Origin: Pseudomonas syringae | GTDB lineage: Bacteria > Pseudomonadota > Gammaproteobacteria > Pseudomonadales > Pseudomonadaceae | Assembly: GCF_021606685.1 (NCBI RefSeq) | Contig: NZ_WKCB01000055.1 | Span: 1 to 37,901, forward strand | Reading direction: 5' to 3' | DNA length: 37,901 nucleotides | In this document: positions 31,692-37,901 of the stretch, one piece after another | How positions within the stretch are numbered: the first letter of the stretch is position 1 | Layout: the number at the start of each line of letters is the position of its first letter | The notes under the pieces: generated by a model | What the model was told of the DNA's origin: nothing | Database searches by the model: none | Seen by the model: the letters and a program-made list of their open reading frames with translations, nothing else | Position numbers and translations under genes: made by a program

Positions 31692-31749
31692 GGGGGGTCT
31701 CTCCTGTTTGTTGTTGTTATTAAAGCGGGTGTTGAATTTCCTGCCGGGG

Positions 31750-31765
31750 GATAGCGCTACCTTTT
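31750..31765. promoter_or_regulatory. GntR operator upstream of gntP
   Basis: GATAGCGCTACCTTTT contains the palindrome TAGCGCTA plus the AAGG flank (read on the other strand AAAAGGTAGCGCTATC). This fits the GntR site AAG-N-TAGCGCT described for pseudomonads. Two similar sites lie upstream of gntK and gntR. Confidence 0.7.
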
Positions 31766-31776
31766 CCGGCAAAAAA

Positions 31777-32310
31777 TTATTTGGATGGTTCAAAACCGTG
31801 TTGCAGCCACCAGGCGTTGGTCTGCTCGGCCAGCTCCTCGACGCTGTCTTCGCTGGCATTGAGGGCCAGAGTCAGCGGTTCGCCCTTGGGCGATTCGAGG
31901 GTGGCGAACTGGCTGTCGATCAGGCTGGCCGGCATGAAATGGCCGGGGCGATGGGACACGCGGTCGGCGGCCACGGCACGGGTCAGCTCCAAAAACACAA
32001 ACCCCAGGCCCGGCGCGGCTTCGCGCAGGTGGTCGCGGTATTTCTTTTTCAGGGCTGAGCAGGTGAGCACCGGGTGTTCACCGGCCTTGAGCGAGCGGCG
32101 CAACTCATCGCACAGGATGTCGAGCCAGCCGGCGCGGTCGTCGTCGTTGAGGGGGTGGCCGGCGCTCATCTTTTCGATGTTGGCGGCAGGGTGAAAGCTA
32201 TCGCCTTCGATGGCGGTGGCACCGTTCAGGCGGCACAGGGCCTCGCTGACGCTGGACTTGCCACAGCCGGAAACACCCATGATGACCAGGGCGGTAACAG
32301 GTTGACTCAT
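31777..32310 (-). CDS. gntK: Gluconokinase
   Basis: 177 residues. The P-loop GVSGCGKSS is at residues 12-20. AIEGDSFHPAANIEKMSAGH and PLNDDDRAGWLD form the gluconate-binding region, followed by CSALKKKYRDHLREA and FLELTRAVAADRVSHRPGHF. This is the small GntK fold that makes 6-phosphogluconate from gluconate and ATP, feeding the Entner-Doudoroff pathway. Start ATG 32310 is followed by MSQPVTALVIMG. It lies upstream of gntP by 85 bases on the same strand. A GntR operator sits just before it. Confidence 0.92.
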   Translation of the reverse strand: MSQPVTALVIMGVSGCGKSSVSEALCRLNGATAIEGDSFHPAANIEKMSAGHPLNDDDRAGWLDILCDELRRSLKAGEHPVLTCSALKKKYRDHLREAAPGLGFVFLELTRAVAADRVSHRPGHFMPASLIDSQFATLESPKGEPLTLALNASEDSVEELAEQTNAWWLQHGFEPSK

Positions 32311-32328
32311 GGAACACCTCAGGACGCA

Positions 32329-32344
32329 GATAGCGCTACCTTTG
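32329..32344. promoter_or_regulatory. GntR operator upstream of gntK
   Basis: GATAGCGCTACCTTTG, again TAGCGCTA with the AAGG flank, 18 bases upstream of the gntK start codon. Confidence 0.72.
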
Positions 32345-32480
32345 CACGCTGTAAGGCTAGTGCAAAAACAGGCTTTTCCCGCGCCGTCTTGTCTTTTTTT
32401 ATGGAGTGACGCGTGCATCCGCTCCAAGCATTCGAACCGGATCAGGCAACCCTAAGTTCAATAATTTGCAGCCTTTTGGA

Positions 32481-32495
32481 GACAGCGCTACCTTA
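32481..32495. promoter_or_regulatory. GntR operator upstream of gntR (variant)
   Basis: GACAGCGCTACCTTA is a copy of the other two boxes with C for T at one core base (CAGCGCTA). It lies 31 bases before the gntR start and suggests weak autoregulation. Confidence 0.55.
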
Positions 32496-32526
32496 GTGCC
32501 TCGATTTTTGTTTGGCAAGCCGCCTG

Positions 32527-33555
32527 ATGACCTCCAAGAACGATAAAAAATTACGCACCACGGGTCGCCCGACCCTTAATGAAGTCGCCCGCCTGGCTGG
32601 CGTCAGCCCGATTACCGCGTCCCGCGCCCTGCGTGGCATCAGCACCGTCGCCACCGAGCTGGTGGAAAAAGTGCAACAGGCCGCCGCCGAACTCAACTAC
32701 GTGGTCAACCCCGCCGCCCGCGCCCTGGCCTCGGCCCAGAGCCATTCGGTGGTGGTGCTGGTGCCGTCGCTGTCTAACCTGCTGTTTATCGAAACCCTCG
32801 AAGCCATCCATCAGGTACTGCGCCCCAAGGGCTTTGAAGTGCTGATCGGCAACTTCCACTATTCGCGTGATGAAGAAGAAAACCTGCTGCGCAACTACAT
32901 GGCCTACCAGCCACGGGGTTTGCTGCTGACCGGCTTCGACCGCACCGAAAGCGCCCGACGGATGGTCGAGGCCAGCAATGTGCCCTGCGTCTACATGATG
33001 GACCTGGACCCCAACGCCGGCGTGAACTGTGTGGGTTTCTCGCAACTGGCGGCGGGTGAAACGGCGGCGGCGCATCTGCTGTCGCGTGGGCGCAAGCGCC
33101 TGGCCTATATCGGCGCGCAGCTGGACCAACGCACGCTGCTGCGCGGTGAAGGTTTCCGCCGGGCCCTGCAACAGGCCGGGATGTACGACCCGGCGCTGGA
33201 ACTGCTGACCCCGCGCCCCTCCTCCGTGGGCCTGGGTGGCGAGCTGTTTCTGCAACTGCTCGCAGCGCATCCGGACGTGGACGCGATCTTCCTGGGCAAC
33301 GATGACCTGGCCCAGGGCGCACTGCTGGAAGCCCTGCGCCACGGCATTAAAGTGCCGGAGCGCGTCGCAGTGCTGGGCTTCAATGACTTGCCGGCTTCGT
33401 CCTTCATGGTGCCGCGCCTGAGCAGCATCAGTACACCGCGCGAAGCCATTGGTCGGCGTGCGGCGGAGCATCTGTTGACGATCATGGCAGGCAACAAGGT
33501 CGCCAATCCGGTGGTGGACATGGGCTTTGAGCTACAGGTGCGCGAGAGTACGTAG
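32527..33555 (+). CDS. gntR: LacI-family gluconate regulator
   Basis: 342 residues. The LacI-type HTH and hinge helix occupy residues about 14-70: PTLNEVARLAGVSPITASRA, LRGISTVATELVEKVQQAAA and ELNYVVNPAARALAS. The periplasmic-binding-protein-like effector domain follows to the end, with VVLVPSLSNLLFIETLEAIH and AVLGFNDLPASSFMVPRLSS. The LacI type fits GntR, which represses gluconate uptake and phosphorylation until gluconate or a phosphorylated derivative is bound. It is divergent from gntK, and three boxes lie in the surrounding region. ATG 32527 is favoured over the upstream TTG at 32512. Confidence 0.92.
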   Translation: MTSKNDKKLRTTGRPTLNEVARLAGVSPITASRALRGISTVATELVEKVQQAAAELNYVVNPAARALASAQSHSVVVLVPSLSNLLFIETLEAIHQVLRPKGFEVLIGNFHYSRDEEENLLRNYMAYQPRGLLLTGFDRTESARRMVEASNVPCVYMMDLDPNAGVNCVGFSQLAAGETAAAHLLSRGRKRLAYIGAQLDQRTLLRGEGFRRALQQAGMYDPALELLTPRPSSVGLGGELFLQLLAAHPDVDAIFLGNDDLAQGALLEALRHGIKVPERVAVLGFNDLPASSFMVPRLSSISTPREAIGRRAAEHLLTIMAGNKVANPVVDMGFELQVREST

Positions 33556-33723
33556 GAAACCACCTACATTGCGGTAAACGCTTTGCTCCGTTGCCTACGT
33601 TTGCGTCGGAAGGGGCTGGCTTGTGCGCCCGGTCAGTGCTCTCTAAGGTTCACCGGTCGCTGAATGTCTCGGTGATCGGGTTTCAGCAGCCCACCCTTGG
33701 ACTTCTTGAACCGGAGTGCCGCA

Positions 33724-33963
33724 ATGCTCAAAGACGTTGATATGCCACCAACCACCCTCTTCACCATCATCCCCGATGTCTGCGCCGAAACCCTGCTGAT
33801 CAACAGCTACGAAACCGTGTGTTCCGTGAGCACCTTGTTGCTCGACCTGTCCGATGGCCTTACCGGCAAACACCGTGATGTGGCCTTGGCCATTCATCAG
33901 TTGAGTGAGCTGAGCGTGTTGCTGGTAGGTAAAGCCATGGACCAACACGCCCCGCGCTGTTAA
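33724..33963 (+). CDS. Small DUF6124-like protein
   Basis: 79 residues. The segment TLFTIIPDVCAETLLINSYE, then TVCSVSTLLLDLSDGLTGKH and RDVALAIHQLSELSVLLVGK resembles the C-terminal half of DUF6124 proteins of pseudomonads, which have ETLL.N..E followed by an amphipathic helix. Most members are longer (about 100-120 residues), with a Pro-rich N-terminal part that is absent here. Function is unknown. GGAG 9 bases upstream supports ATG 33724. A hairpin follows the stop, so it is monocistronic. Confidence 0.6.
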   Translation: MLKDVDMPPTTLFTIIPDVCAETLLINSYETVCSVSTLLLDLSDGLTGKHRDVALAIHQLSELSVLLVGKAMDQHAPRC

Positions 33964-33974
33964 GGCCCTACTCA

Positions 33975-34013
33975 GTCAAAATGGGAGGGGCGGTGCCCCT
34001 CCCACATTTTGAC
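33975..34013 (+). terminator. Stem-loop after the DUF6124-like gene
   Basis: GTCAAAATGGGAGGGGC and GCCCCTCCCACATTTTGAC pair with a 3-base loop and a two-base bulge. It has the GGGAGGGG core of the REP class found elsewhere here, in a minimal form. It can act as a terminator for the upstream gene. Confidence 0.65.
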
Positions 34014-34088
34014 TGCGCCCACTTAACCCCCTCGCTGTCGTGCCTGGCCCCTGCTAGATTGGCTGCTCTCACCTGCCAGGGATGCACC

Positions 34089-34721
34089 ATGGGACACTCA
34101 CTGAAAATCTTGGGCCGCACGTCCTCCATCAACGTGCGCAAAGTGCTTTGGACCTGCCAGGAATTGGGCATCGACTATGTGCGCGAAGACTGGGGCATCG
34201 GCTTCAAGCCCACCCAGTCGGCCGAATTTCTCGCCTTGAACCCCAACGCCCAGATACCGGTGTTGATCGACGACCACGGCGTGCTGTGGGAGTCCAACAC
34301 CATCTGCCGCTACCTGATCGGCCTCTACCAACGCTACGACCTGCTGCCCGCCGAGCCTGCGCCGCGTGCGCGCGTCGAACAATGGGTCGACTGGCAAGCC
34401 GTTGAACTCAACCGGGCCTGGGGCGATGCCTTCACTGCGCTGGTGCGTAACAATCCGGATGGCCTGGACCCTGCGCAGATTGCCGCCGCCGTACAACGCT
34501 GGAACGACGCGATGGGCATCCTTGAACAGCAACTGGCGCAGACGGGAGCCTACGTCGCCGGCGACGAATTCACCCTCGCCGATATCCTCATCGGCCTCTC
34601 GGTGCACCGCTGGCAGATGACGCCCATGCAGCGCCCGCCCTACCCCGCGATTGCGGCGTACTATCAACGCCTCAGTCAGCACGCCGGGTTCAAGACCTTC
34701 GCCCTCGATGGCCATAACTGA
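34089..34721 (+). CDS. Glutathione S-transferase
   Basis: 210 residues. The thioredoxin-fold domain (1-80) has GRTSSINVRKVLW, with Ser12/Ser13 near the usual catalytic place, cis-Pro57 in AQIPVL and the glutathione contact ESN at 68-70. The all-helical domain follows (90-205). It would conjugate or reduce small electrophiles; the substrate is unknown. It starts at ATG 34089 and is followed after 15 bases by the uronate-dehydrogenase-like gene, so the two probably form an operon. Confidence 0.9.
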   Translation: MGHSLKILGRTSSINVRKVLWTCQELGIDYVREDWGIGFKPTQSAEFLALNPNAQIPVLIDDHGVLWESNTICRYLIGLYQRYDLLPAEPAPRARVEQWVDWQAVELNRAWGDAFTALVRNNPDGLDPAQIAAAVQRWNDAMGILEQQLAQTGAYVAGDEFTLADILIGLSVHRWQMTPMQRPPYPAIAAYYQRLSQHAGFKTFALDGHN

Positions 34722-34736
34722 TAACAAGGACGACAC

Positions 34737-35474
34737 GTGAAAGGACTCAACATATTGCTCACCGGTGCCTGCGGTCGAATCGGCAAGACGTTTTTCGACG
34801 CCTCGAAAGACCGCTACCGCTTCACCCTCACCGACCGCGTTGCAGCGGATTTCGACCTGGGCGAGCACCGTTTCGTACCCGCCGACCTGAGTGATAAAGC
34901 CAGCCTGGCCGCCCTGCTCGAAGGCATCGACGTGGTCGTGCACCTGTCGGGCATCCCCCACGCCAGCGCCTCATTCGACGAGTTGCTGCCCAACAACATC
35001 CTCGCCACCACCTACCTGTTCGAGGCCGCCGTGGCGGCGGGCGTGCAGCGTCTGGTGTTCGCCAGCAGCGCGCAAACCATCGAAGGCTATCCGGTGGACC
35101 GCCAGATCACCCCCGGCATGCAGGTGATGCCCGCCAACCTGTATGGCGTCAGCAAATGCTATGGCGAAGCCCTGTGCAGCTACTACGCGGCAAAAACCCC
35201 ACTGTCGACCATTGCCCTGCGCATCGGCGCCTTCGAATTCCCCGGGACCCACGACCTCAACAACGCCCGCGACCTCAGCGCCTGGCTCAGCCCACGTGAT
35301 GCCGTACACCTGTTGCAACGCGCGGTGGAGGCCGAAGGCGTGAAGCACCTGATCGCCCATGGCATTTCCAATAACCGTTTCAAGCGCCTGGACTTGAGCG
35401 AAACCACGCGGGTACTGGGCTATCAACCGGTCGACGACGCGTTCCAGACCTTCGACATTCCCATCACCTACTGA
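34737..35474 (+). CDS. NAD-dependent epimerase/dehydratase-family oxidoreductase (uronate dehydrogenase-like)
   Basis: 245 residues with an extended-SDR Rossmann fold: GACGRIGK at residues 10-17 (NAD motif), FASSAQTIEGYP with S110-S111, and the YxxxK pair Y136 and K140 in YGVSKCYGEAL. These parts resemble uronate dehydrogenase of Agrobacterium. Uronate dehydrogenase oxidises glucuronate or galacturonate to the lactone, but the C-terminal part is shorter and differs (TYRRF-like loops not seen), so the substrate is uncertain. The start is GTG 34737, with AAGGA 8 bases before it. It is probably cotranscribed with the GST gene, and a sugar-porter-like MFS transporter follows. Confidence 0.8.
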   Translation: MKGLNILLTGACGRIGKTFFDASKDRYRFTLTDRVAADFDLGEHRFVPADLSDKASLAALLEGIDVVVHLSGIPHASASFDELLPNNILATTYLFEAAVAAGVQRLVFASSAQTIEGYPVDRQITPGMQVMPANLYGVSKCYGEALCSYYAAKTPLSTIALRIGAFEFPGTHDLNNARDLSAWLSPRDAVHLLQRAVEAEGVKHLIAHGISNNRFKRLDLSETTRVLGYQPVDDAFQTFDIPITY

Positions 35475-35569
35475 GGGGACGCCATAAAACCCTGAAACAT
35501 AACGCCGGCGCGCAATAAATCAGCGAATCGGCGTACCAACGGGGGCAACTTCACACGCGCAGATTTCCG

Positions 35570-35608
35570 TTAGCACGCTAAGATTCCAGGTCACAGCCCC
35601 TGGAATCT
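35570..35608 (+). promoter_or_regulatory. TTAGC palindrome and RBS-covering hairpin upstream of the MFS transporter
   Basis: TTAGC-AC-GCTAA (35570-35581) abuts a 10-bp perfect inverted repeat, AGATTCCAGG (35581-35590) and CCTGGAATCT (35599-35608), with an 8-base loop. The 3' arm ends five bases before the start codon at 35613 and contains the only ribosome-site-like bases (TGGAAT). It could control translation or bind a regulator. Confidence 0.55.
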
Positions 35609-35612
35609 GCCC

Positions 35613-37028
35613 ATGTCCACACTCACCGCCTCTGCCACGGACGGCATCGACCCGATCCGTGCCGCCCACATCAGCGCGCGCATCGACCGCCTGCCCGCCG
35701 TCGCCACTGTCTGGCGCCTGGTGGCGCTGCTCTCGATCGGCGGTTTTTTCGAGCTGTATGACCTGTTCCAGACCGCCTACATCAGCCCTGGTCTGATCAG
35801 CGACGGGATCTTCCACACCGGCAAGGAAGGCGTGTTCGGCTTCTCGGACCAGGCGGCGTTCGCCTCGGCCACCTTCCTCGGCCTGTTCCTCGGCGCCAGC
35901 CTGCTCAGCCCGATTGCCGACCGTTTCGGGCGCCGGGCGATCTTCACCTTTGCGCTTATCTGGTACACCGTGGCCACGGTGCTGATGGGTATCCAGACCT
36001 CTGCGCTGGGTATTATCTGCATGCGCTTTTTGGTGGGCATCGGCCTGGGTATCGAACTGGTGACCATCGACGCCTACCTGTCAGAACTGGTGCCCAAGCG
36101 CATGCGCAGTTCGGCGTTCGCCTTTGCGTTTTTTATCCAGTTCCTGTCGGTGCCGGCGGTGGCCTTGATGTCATGGTGGCTGGTACCGCAGGCACCGTTC
36201 GGCATTTCCGGCTGGCGCTGGGTGGTGTTGAGCAGTGCGGTGTTTGCGTTGTTTATCTGGCAATTGCGCAAGCGCCTGCCGGAATCACCGCGCTGGCTCG
36301 CACAAAAAGGCCGCTTTGACGAAGCCGGGCAGATCATGGACAGCCTCGAAGCACGCTGCCAGAAGGACCATGGCAAACCGCTGGATGAGCCCGAGCCGCA
36401 AGCCGTCAGCGTGCAAGGCAGCGGGCGCTTTGCCGATATCTGGCAACCGCCGTACCGTCGCCGAGCGTTGATGCTGATTGTGTTCCATGTGTTCCAGGCC
36501 ATCGGCTTCTTTGGCTTCGGCAACTGGCTGCCGGCGCTGCTGTCGGGCCAGGGCGTGAGCGTGACGCACAGCCTGCTCTACGCGTTCATCATCACCCTCG
36601 CCTACCCGCTGGGGCCGTTGCTGTTTGTGAAAGTGGCCAATCGCTTTGAAAACAAGTGGCAGATCGTCGGCTCGGCCATGGGCGCGGTGATCTTCGGCAG
36701 CCTCTTCGCCCTGCAGACCACGGCGGTGGGGCTGGTGATCTGCGGGGTGATGATCACCTTCTGCAACGCCTGGCTGAGTTTCAGTTATCACTCGTACCAG
36801 AGCGAGCTGTTCCCGACCAATATCCGCGCGCGGGCGGTGGGGTTCTGTTATTCGTTCAGCCGCTTGTCCACGGTGTTCAGCAGCCTGTTGATCGGTTTTA
36901 TCCTCGAACACCTGGGCACGCCGGGCGTGCTGGCGTTCATTGCCAGCAGCATGTTGATCGTGATGATCACCATCAGTTGGTTCGGCCCGCGCACACGTAA
37001 CCTGGCCCTGGAAAACATCGCCCACTGA
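35613..37028 (+). CDS. Major facilitator superfamily transporter (sugar-porter type)
   Basis: 471 residues and about 12 membrane helices. The loop motif DRFGRR between helices 2 and 3, RFLVGIGLGIELVTIDAYLS in helix 4 and KRLPESPRWLAQKGRFDEAG at the helix 6-7 loop are marks of sugar- and metabolite-porter families. The second half carries FHVFQAIGFFGFGNWLPALL and ELFPTNIRARAVGF. The likely substrate is an organic acid or sugar acid; the GST/dehydrogenase pair upstream may work on the same compound. The start codon is at the foot of a perfect hairpin that covers the ribosome site. Confidence 0.88.
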   Translation: MSTLTASATDGIDPIRAAHISARIDRLPAVATVWRLVALLSIGGFFELYDLFQTAYISPGLISDGIFHTGKEGVFGFSDQAAFASATFLGLFLGASLLSPIADRFGRRAIFTFALIWYTVATVLMGIQTSALGIICMRFLVGIGLGIELVTIDAYLSELVPKRMRSSAFAFAFFIQFLSVPAVALMSWWLVPQAPFGISGWRWVVLSSAVFALFIWQLRKRLPESPRWLAQKGRFDEAGQIMDSLEARCQKDHGKPLDEPEPQAVSVQGSGRFADIWQPPYRRRALMLIVFHVFQAIGFFGFGNWLPALLSGQGVSVTHSLLYAFIITLAYPLGPLLFVKVANRFENKWQIVGSAMGAVIFGSLFALQTTAVGLVICGVMITFCNAWLSFSYHSYQSELFPTNIRARAVGFCYSFSRLSTVFSSLLIGFILEHLGTPGVLAFIASSMLIVMITISWFGPRTRNLALENIAH

Positions 37029-37105
37029 CGGCAACGCTTGGCCGCCGGCGGGACAAAGTTTGCCGCGGCGGCTGCGCGCGCCCAACAAAACCGGGGGTTT
37101 GGTAC

Positions 37106-37122
37106 CCGGCACGCTATTTGCT
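37106..37122 (+). promoter_or_regulatory. Sigma-54-type promoter (-24/-12)
   Basis: CGGCACGCTATTTGCT holds GG and GC exactly 10 bases apart (GG at 37108-37109, GC at 37120-37121), and agrees with TGGCACG-N4-TTGCT except at the first base. It lies about 40 bases before the start codon of the hypothetical gene. No enhancer site was identified. Confidence 0.7.
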
Positions 37123-37160
37123 CCAGCTGTGCCACTGACCATTTCCCCAGGTGACCGATC

Positions 37161-37649
37161 ATGCTGGTTAACAACAACACCCAAGCCGTCTCGACCGTTC
37201 AACAGCTCAAGCGCCCCGACATGGACCCGGCCAACGCCGCCGCCAGCGCGCTGTACAGCGGCGCCCTGCAAGCGGCGCAGCAGAGTGTGACCGTGCCGGC
37301 CGCGCAAAAGGAACTGGACAAGGCCGCCGACCGCATCGACGAAGCCTTCGCCAAGACCCGCGTGCAACTGCAGGCGTCGACCACCGACGTGCCGGCCACC
37401 AGCTCCACCGCTGACGCGCGTGCGGAGTTTACCGACTACATGAGCAAAAGCCCGGCCGAACGCATCCGTGAGCAATTGCTCAAGGAGCAGGGTTTGACCG
37501 AAGCGGATGTGCAGAACATGTCGCAGGAAAAACAGGACGCCATTTCCCAGCAGGTGGCAGATCGCGTGAAGCAGCAGCAGGAGCAGCAGGTAGCGGCGAA
37601 AGCCACTGACCCGGCGCACTCGGTAAAAGAAACCCTGGCGGCAATTTAA
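37161..37649 (+). CDS. Hypothetical protein with sigma-54-type promoter
   Basis: 162 residues, with no named domain that I recognise. It has no signal peptide or membrane segment. It is rich in Ala, Gln, Lys, Glu and Asp; residues about 50-80 (AAQKELDKAADRIDEAFAKT) and 108-150 (AERIREQLLKEQGLTEADVQ, then SQEKQDAISQQVADRVKQQQ) are predicted amphipathic helices, the latter followed by a Gln-rich tract. The polar N-terminus (MLVNNNTQAVSTVQQLKRPD) is likely flexible. AGGTGA precedes ATG 37161. It is preceded by a sigma-54-type site and followed by a REP pair. It may be a secreted or motility-linked protein, but this is inference. Confidence 0.75.
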   Translation: MLVNNNTQAVSTVQQLKRPDMDPANAAASALYSGALQAAQQSVTVPAAQKELDKAADRIDEAFAKTRVQLQASTTDVPATSSTADARAEFTDYMSKSPAERIREQLLKEQGLTEADVQNMSQEKQDAISQQVADRVKQQQEQQVAAKATDPAHSVKETLAAI

Positions 37650-37666
37650 GCCACACCGGGGAGCAA

Positions 37667-37759
37667 AATGTGGGAGGGGGCTTGCTCCCGATGGCGGTGG
37701 GTCAGCTACAGGTTTATCAGCTGACACACCCTCATCGGGAGCAAGCCCCCTCCCACATT
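37667..37759. repeat. REP inverted pair (GGGAGGGGGCTTGC class)
   Basis: Arms AATGTGGGAGGGGGCTTGCT... (37667-37692) and exact complement (37734-37759) enclose an imperfect inner repeat (GTCAGCTacaggtttatCAGCTGAC). It lies between the convergent hypothetical gene and the chemoreceptor fragment. Confidence 0.85.
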
Positions 37760-37801
37760 GGCTTTTCTTTCACTGTGAATTTTCGGTGTTGTGTAGATCG
37801 G

Positions 37802-37901
37802 TTATTGCAATTGCAGCGTCGAGTTGAACTGACTGATCGCATCCACCACATGCCGTGAGCCTTCCTGAATTTCCAGGATCACCTGCCCCGCCTCATTCGC
37901 C
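37802..37901 (-). CDS. Methyl-accepting chemotaxis protein, C-terminal end (gene continues beyond window)
   Basis: Read on the minus strand from the right edge, the frame gives NEAGQVILEIQEGSRHVVDA, ISQFNSTLQLQ, then a TAA stop. This resembles the C-terminal end of chemoreceptors, and closely matches the end of the PAS-PAS receptor in this window (NQAGTVILQIREG). Only about 32 residues are visible, so the sensing domain cannot be known. It converges on the hypothetical gene. Confidence 0.75.
   Translation of the reverse strand, partial: ANEAGQVILEIQEGSRHVVDAISQFNSTLQLQ

Noticed and set aside
36285..37727. A 480-codon open frame on the minus strand over the MFS and hypothetical genes
   Set aside because: It is a shadow of two well-supported genes on the plus strand and has no recognisable domain.

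Overview
The window reads as a chromosomal segment of a fluorescent-group Pseudomonas. The protein families (nrdB, glpQ, gntPK/gntR, alaC, pxpABC, a BdlA-like receptor, DUF2025, a DUF6124-like protein), the GC-rich third positions, and the two classes of REP palindrome (one around GTGGCGAGCGGGCTTGCCCG, one around AATGTGGGAGGGGGCTTGCC) all fit that group. No prophage, insertion sequence, CRISPR array, tRNA or rRNA was seen. It is a mosaic of short operons, divergent regulator/target pairs and many LysR regulators.

Layout. 1-5.8 kb: the 3' end of nrdB, an HNH remnant, a HAD phosphatase, an unknown protein with a putative zinc ribbon, a small HTH protein behind a LexA-type box, an amidase-like fragment, and an MBL-fold hydrolase divergent from a TetR regulator with twin operators. 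5.9-9.2 kb: a MASE2-GGDEF diguanylate cyclase, a BdlA-like PAS-PAS chemoreceptor and a DUF1003 protein. 9.2-11.4 kb: a LysR regulator divergent from a glutamine-amidotransferase-like/ABM-monooxygenase pair, then a 17-bp-periodic REP array. 11.4-19.6 kb: DUF2025, glpQ, a PepSY protein, an orphan GAF histidine kinase, a transmembrane chemoreceptor, zntB and a PiT phosphate transporter, with a Pho-box-like site between the chemoreceptor and zntB. 19.7-23.4 kb: pxpC-pxpB-pxpA with a divergent LysR. 23.4-26.5 kb: LysR/SDR and PACE-efflux/LysR pairs, in which the SDR and PACE genes overlap antisense. 26.5-28.8 kb: REP-rich DNA with an SRPBCC protein, a broken YCII gene, a GNAT acetyltransferase with a REP-derived tail, and a GyrI-like protein. 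29-33.6 kb: alaC and the gluconate regulon gntP, gntK, gntR with three operators. 33.7-37.9 kb: a DUF6124-like protein, a GST, a uronate-dehydrogenase-like enzyme, an MFS transporter with a hairpin over its start, a hypothetical gene behind a sigma-54-type promoter, and the C-terminal end of another chemoreceptor.

Functional themes. Genes for phosphate and phosphodiester use (glpQ, PiT, a Pho-box-like site beside a chemoreceptor) lie close together. Gluconate uptake and phosphorylation form a self-contained regulon. The PxpABC set is expected to open 5-oxoproline, but its PxpB is long and several PxpA motifs are altered. Motility and biofilm signalling is represented by a diguanylate cyclase, three chemoreceptors (one partial) and an orphan kinase.

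No single spectacular new system is evident. The most unusual items are the 17-bp tandem REP arrays, the REP-derived protein tail, the SDR/PACE antisense overlap, the LexA-type box on an uncharacterised HTH gene, the sigma-54-type promoter on an unknown protein, and the amidotransferase-like protein that appears to lack the triad histidine. All functional calls are by inspection; no database search was run.
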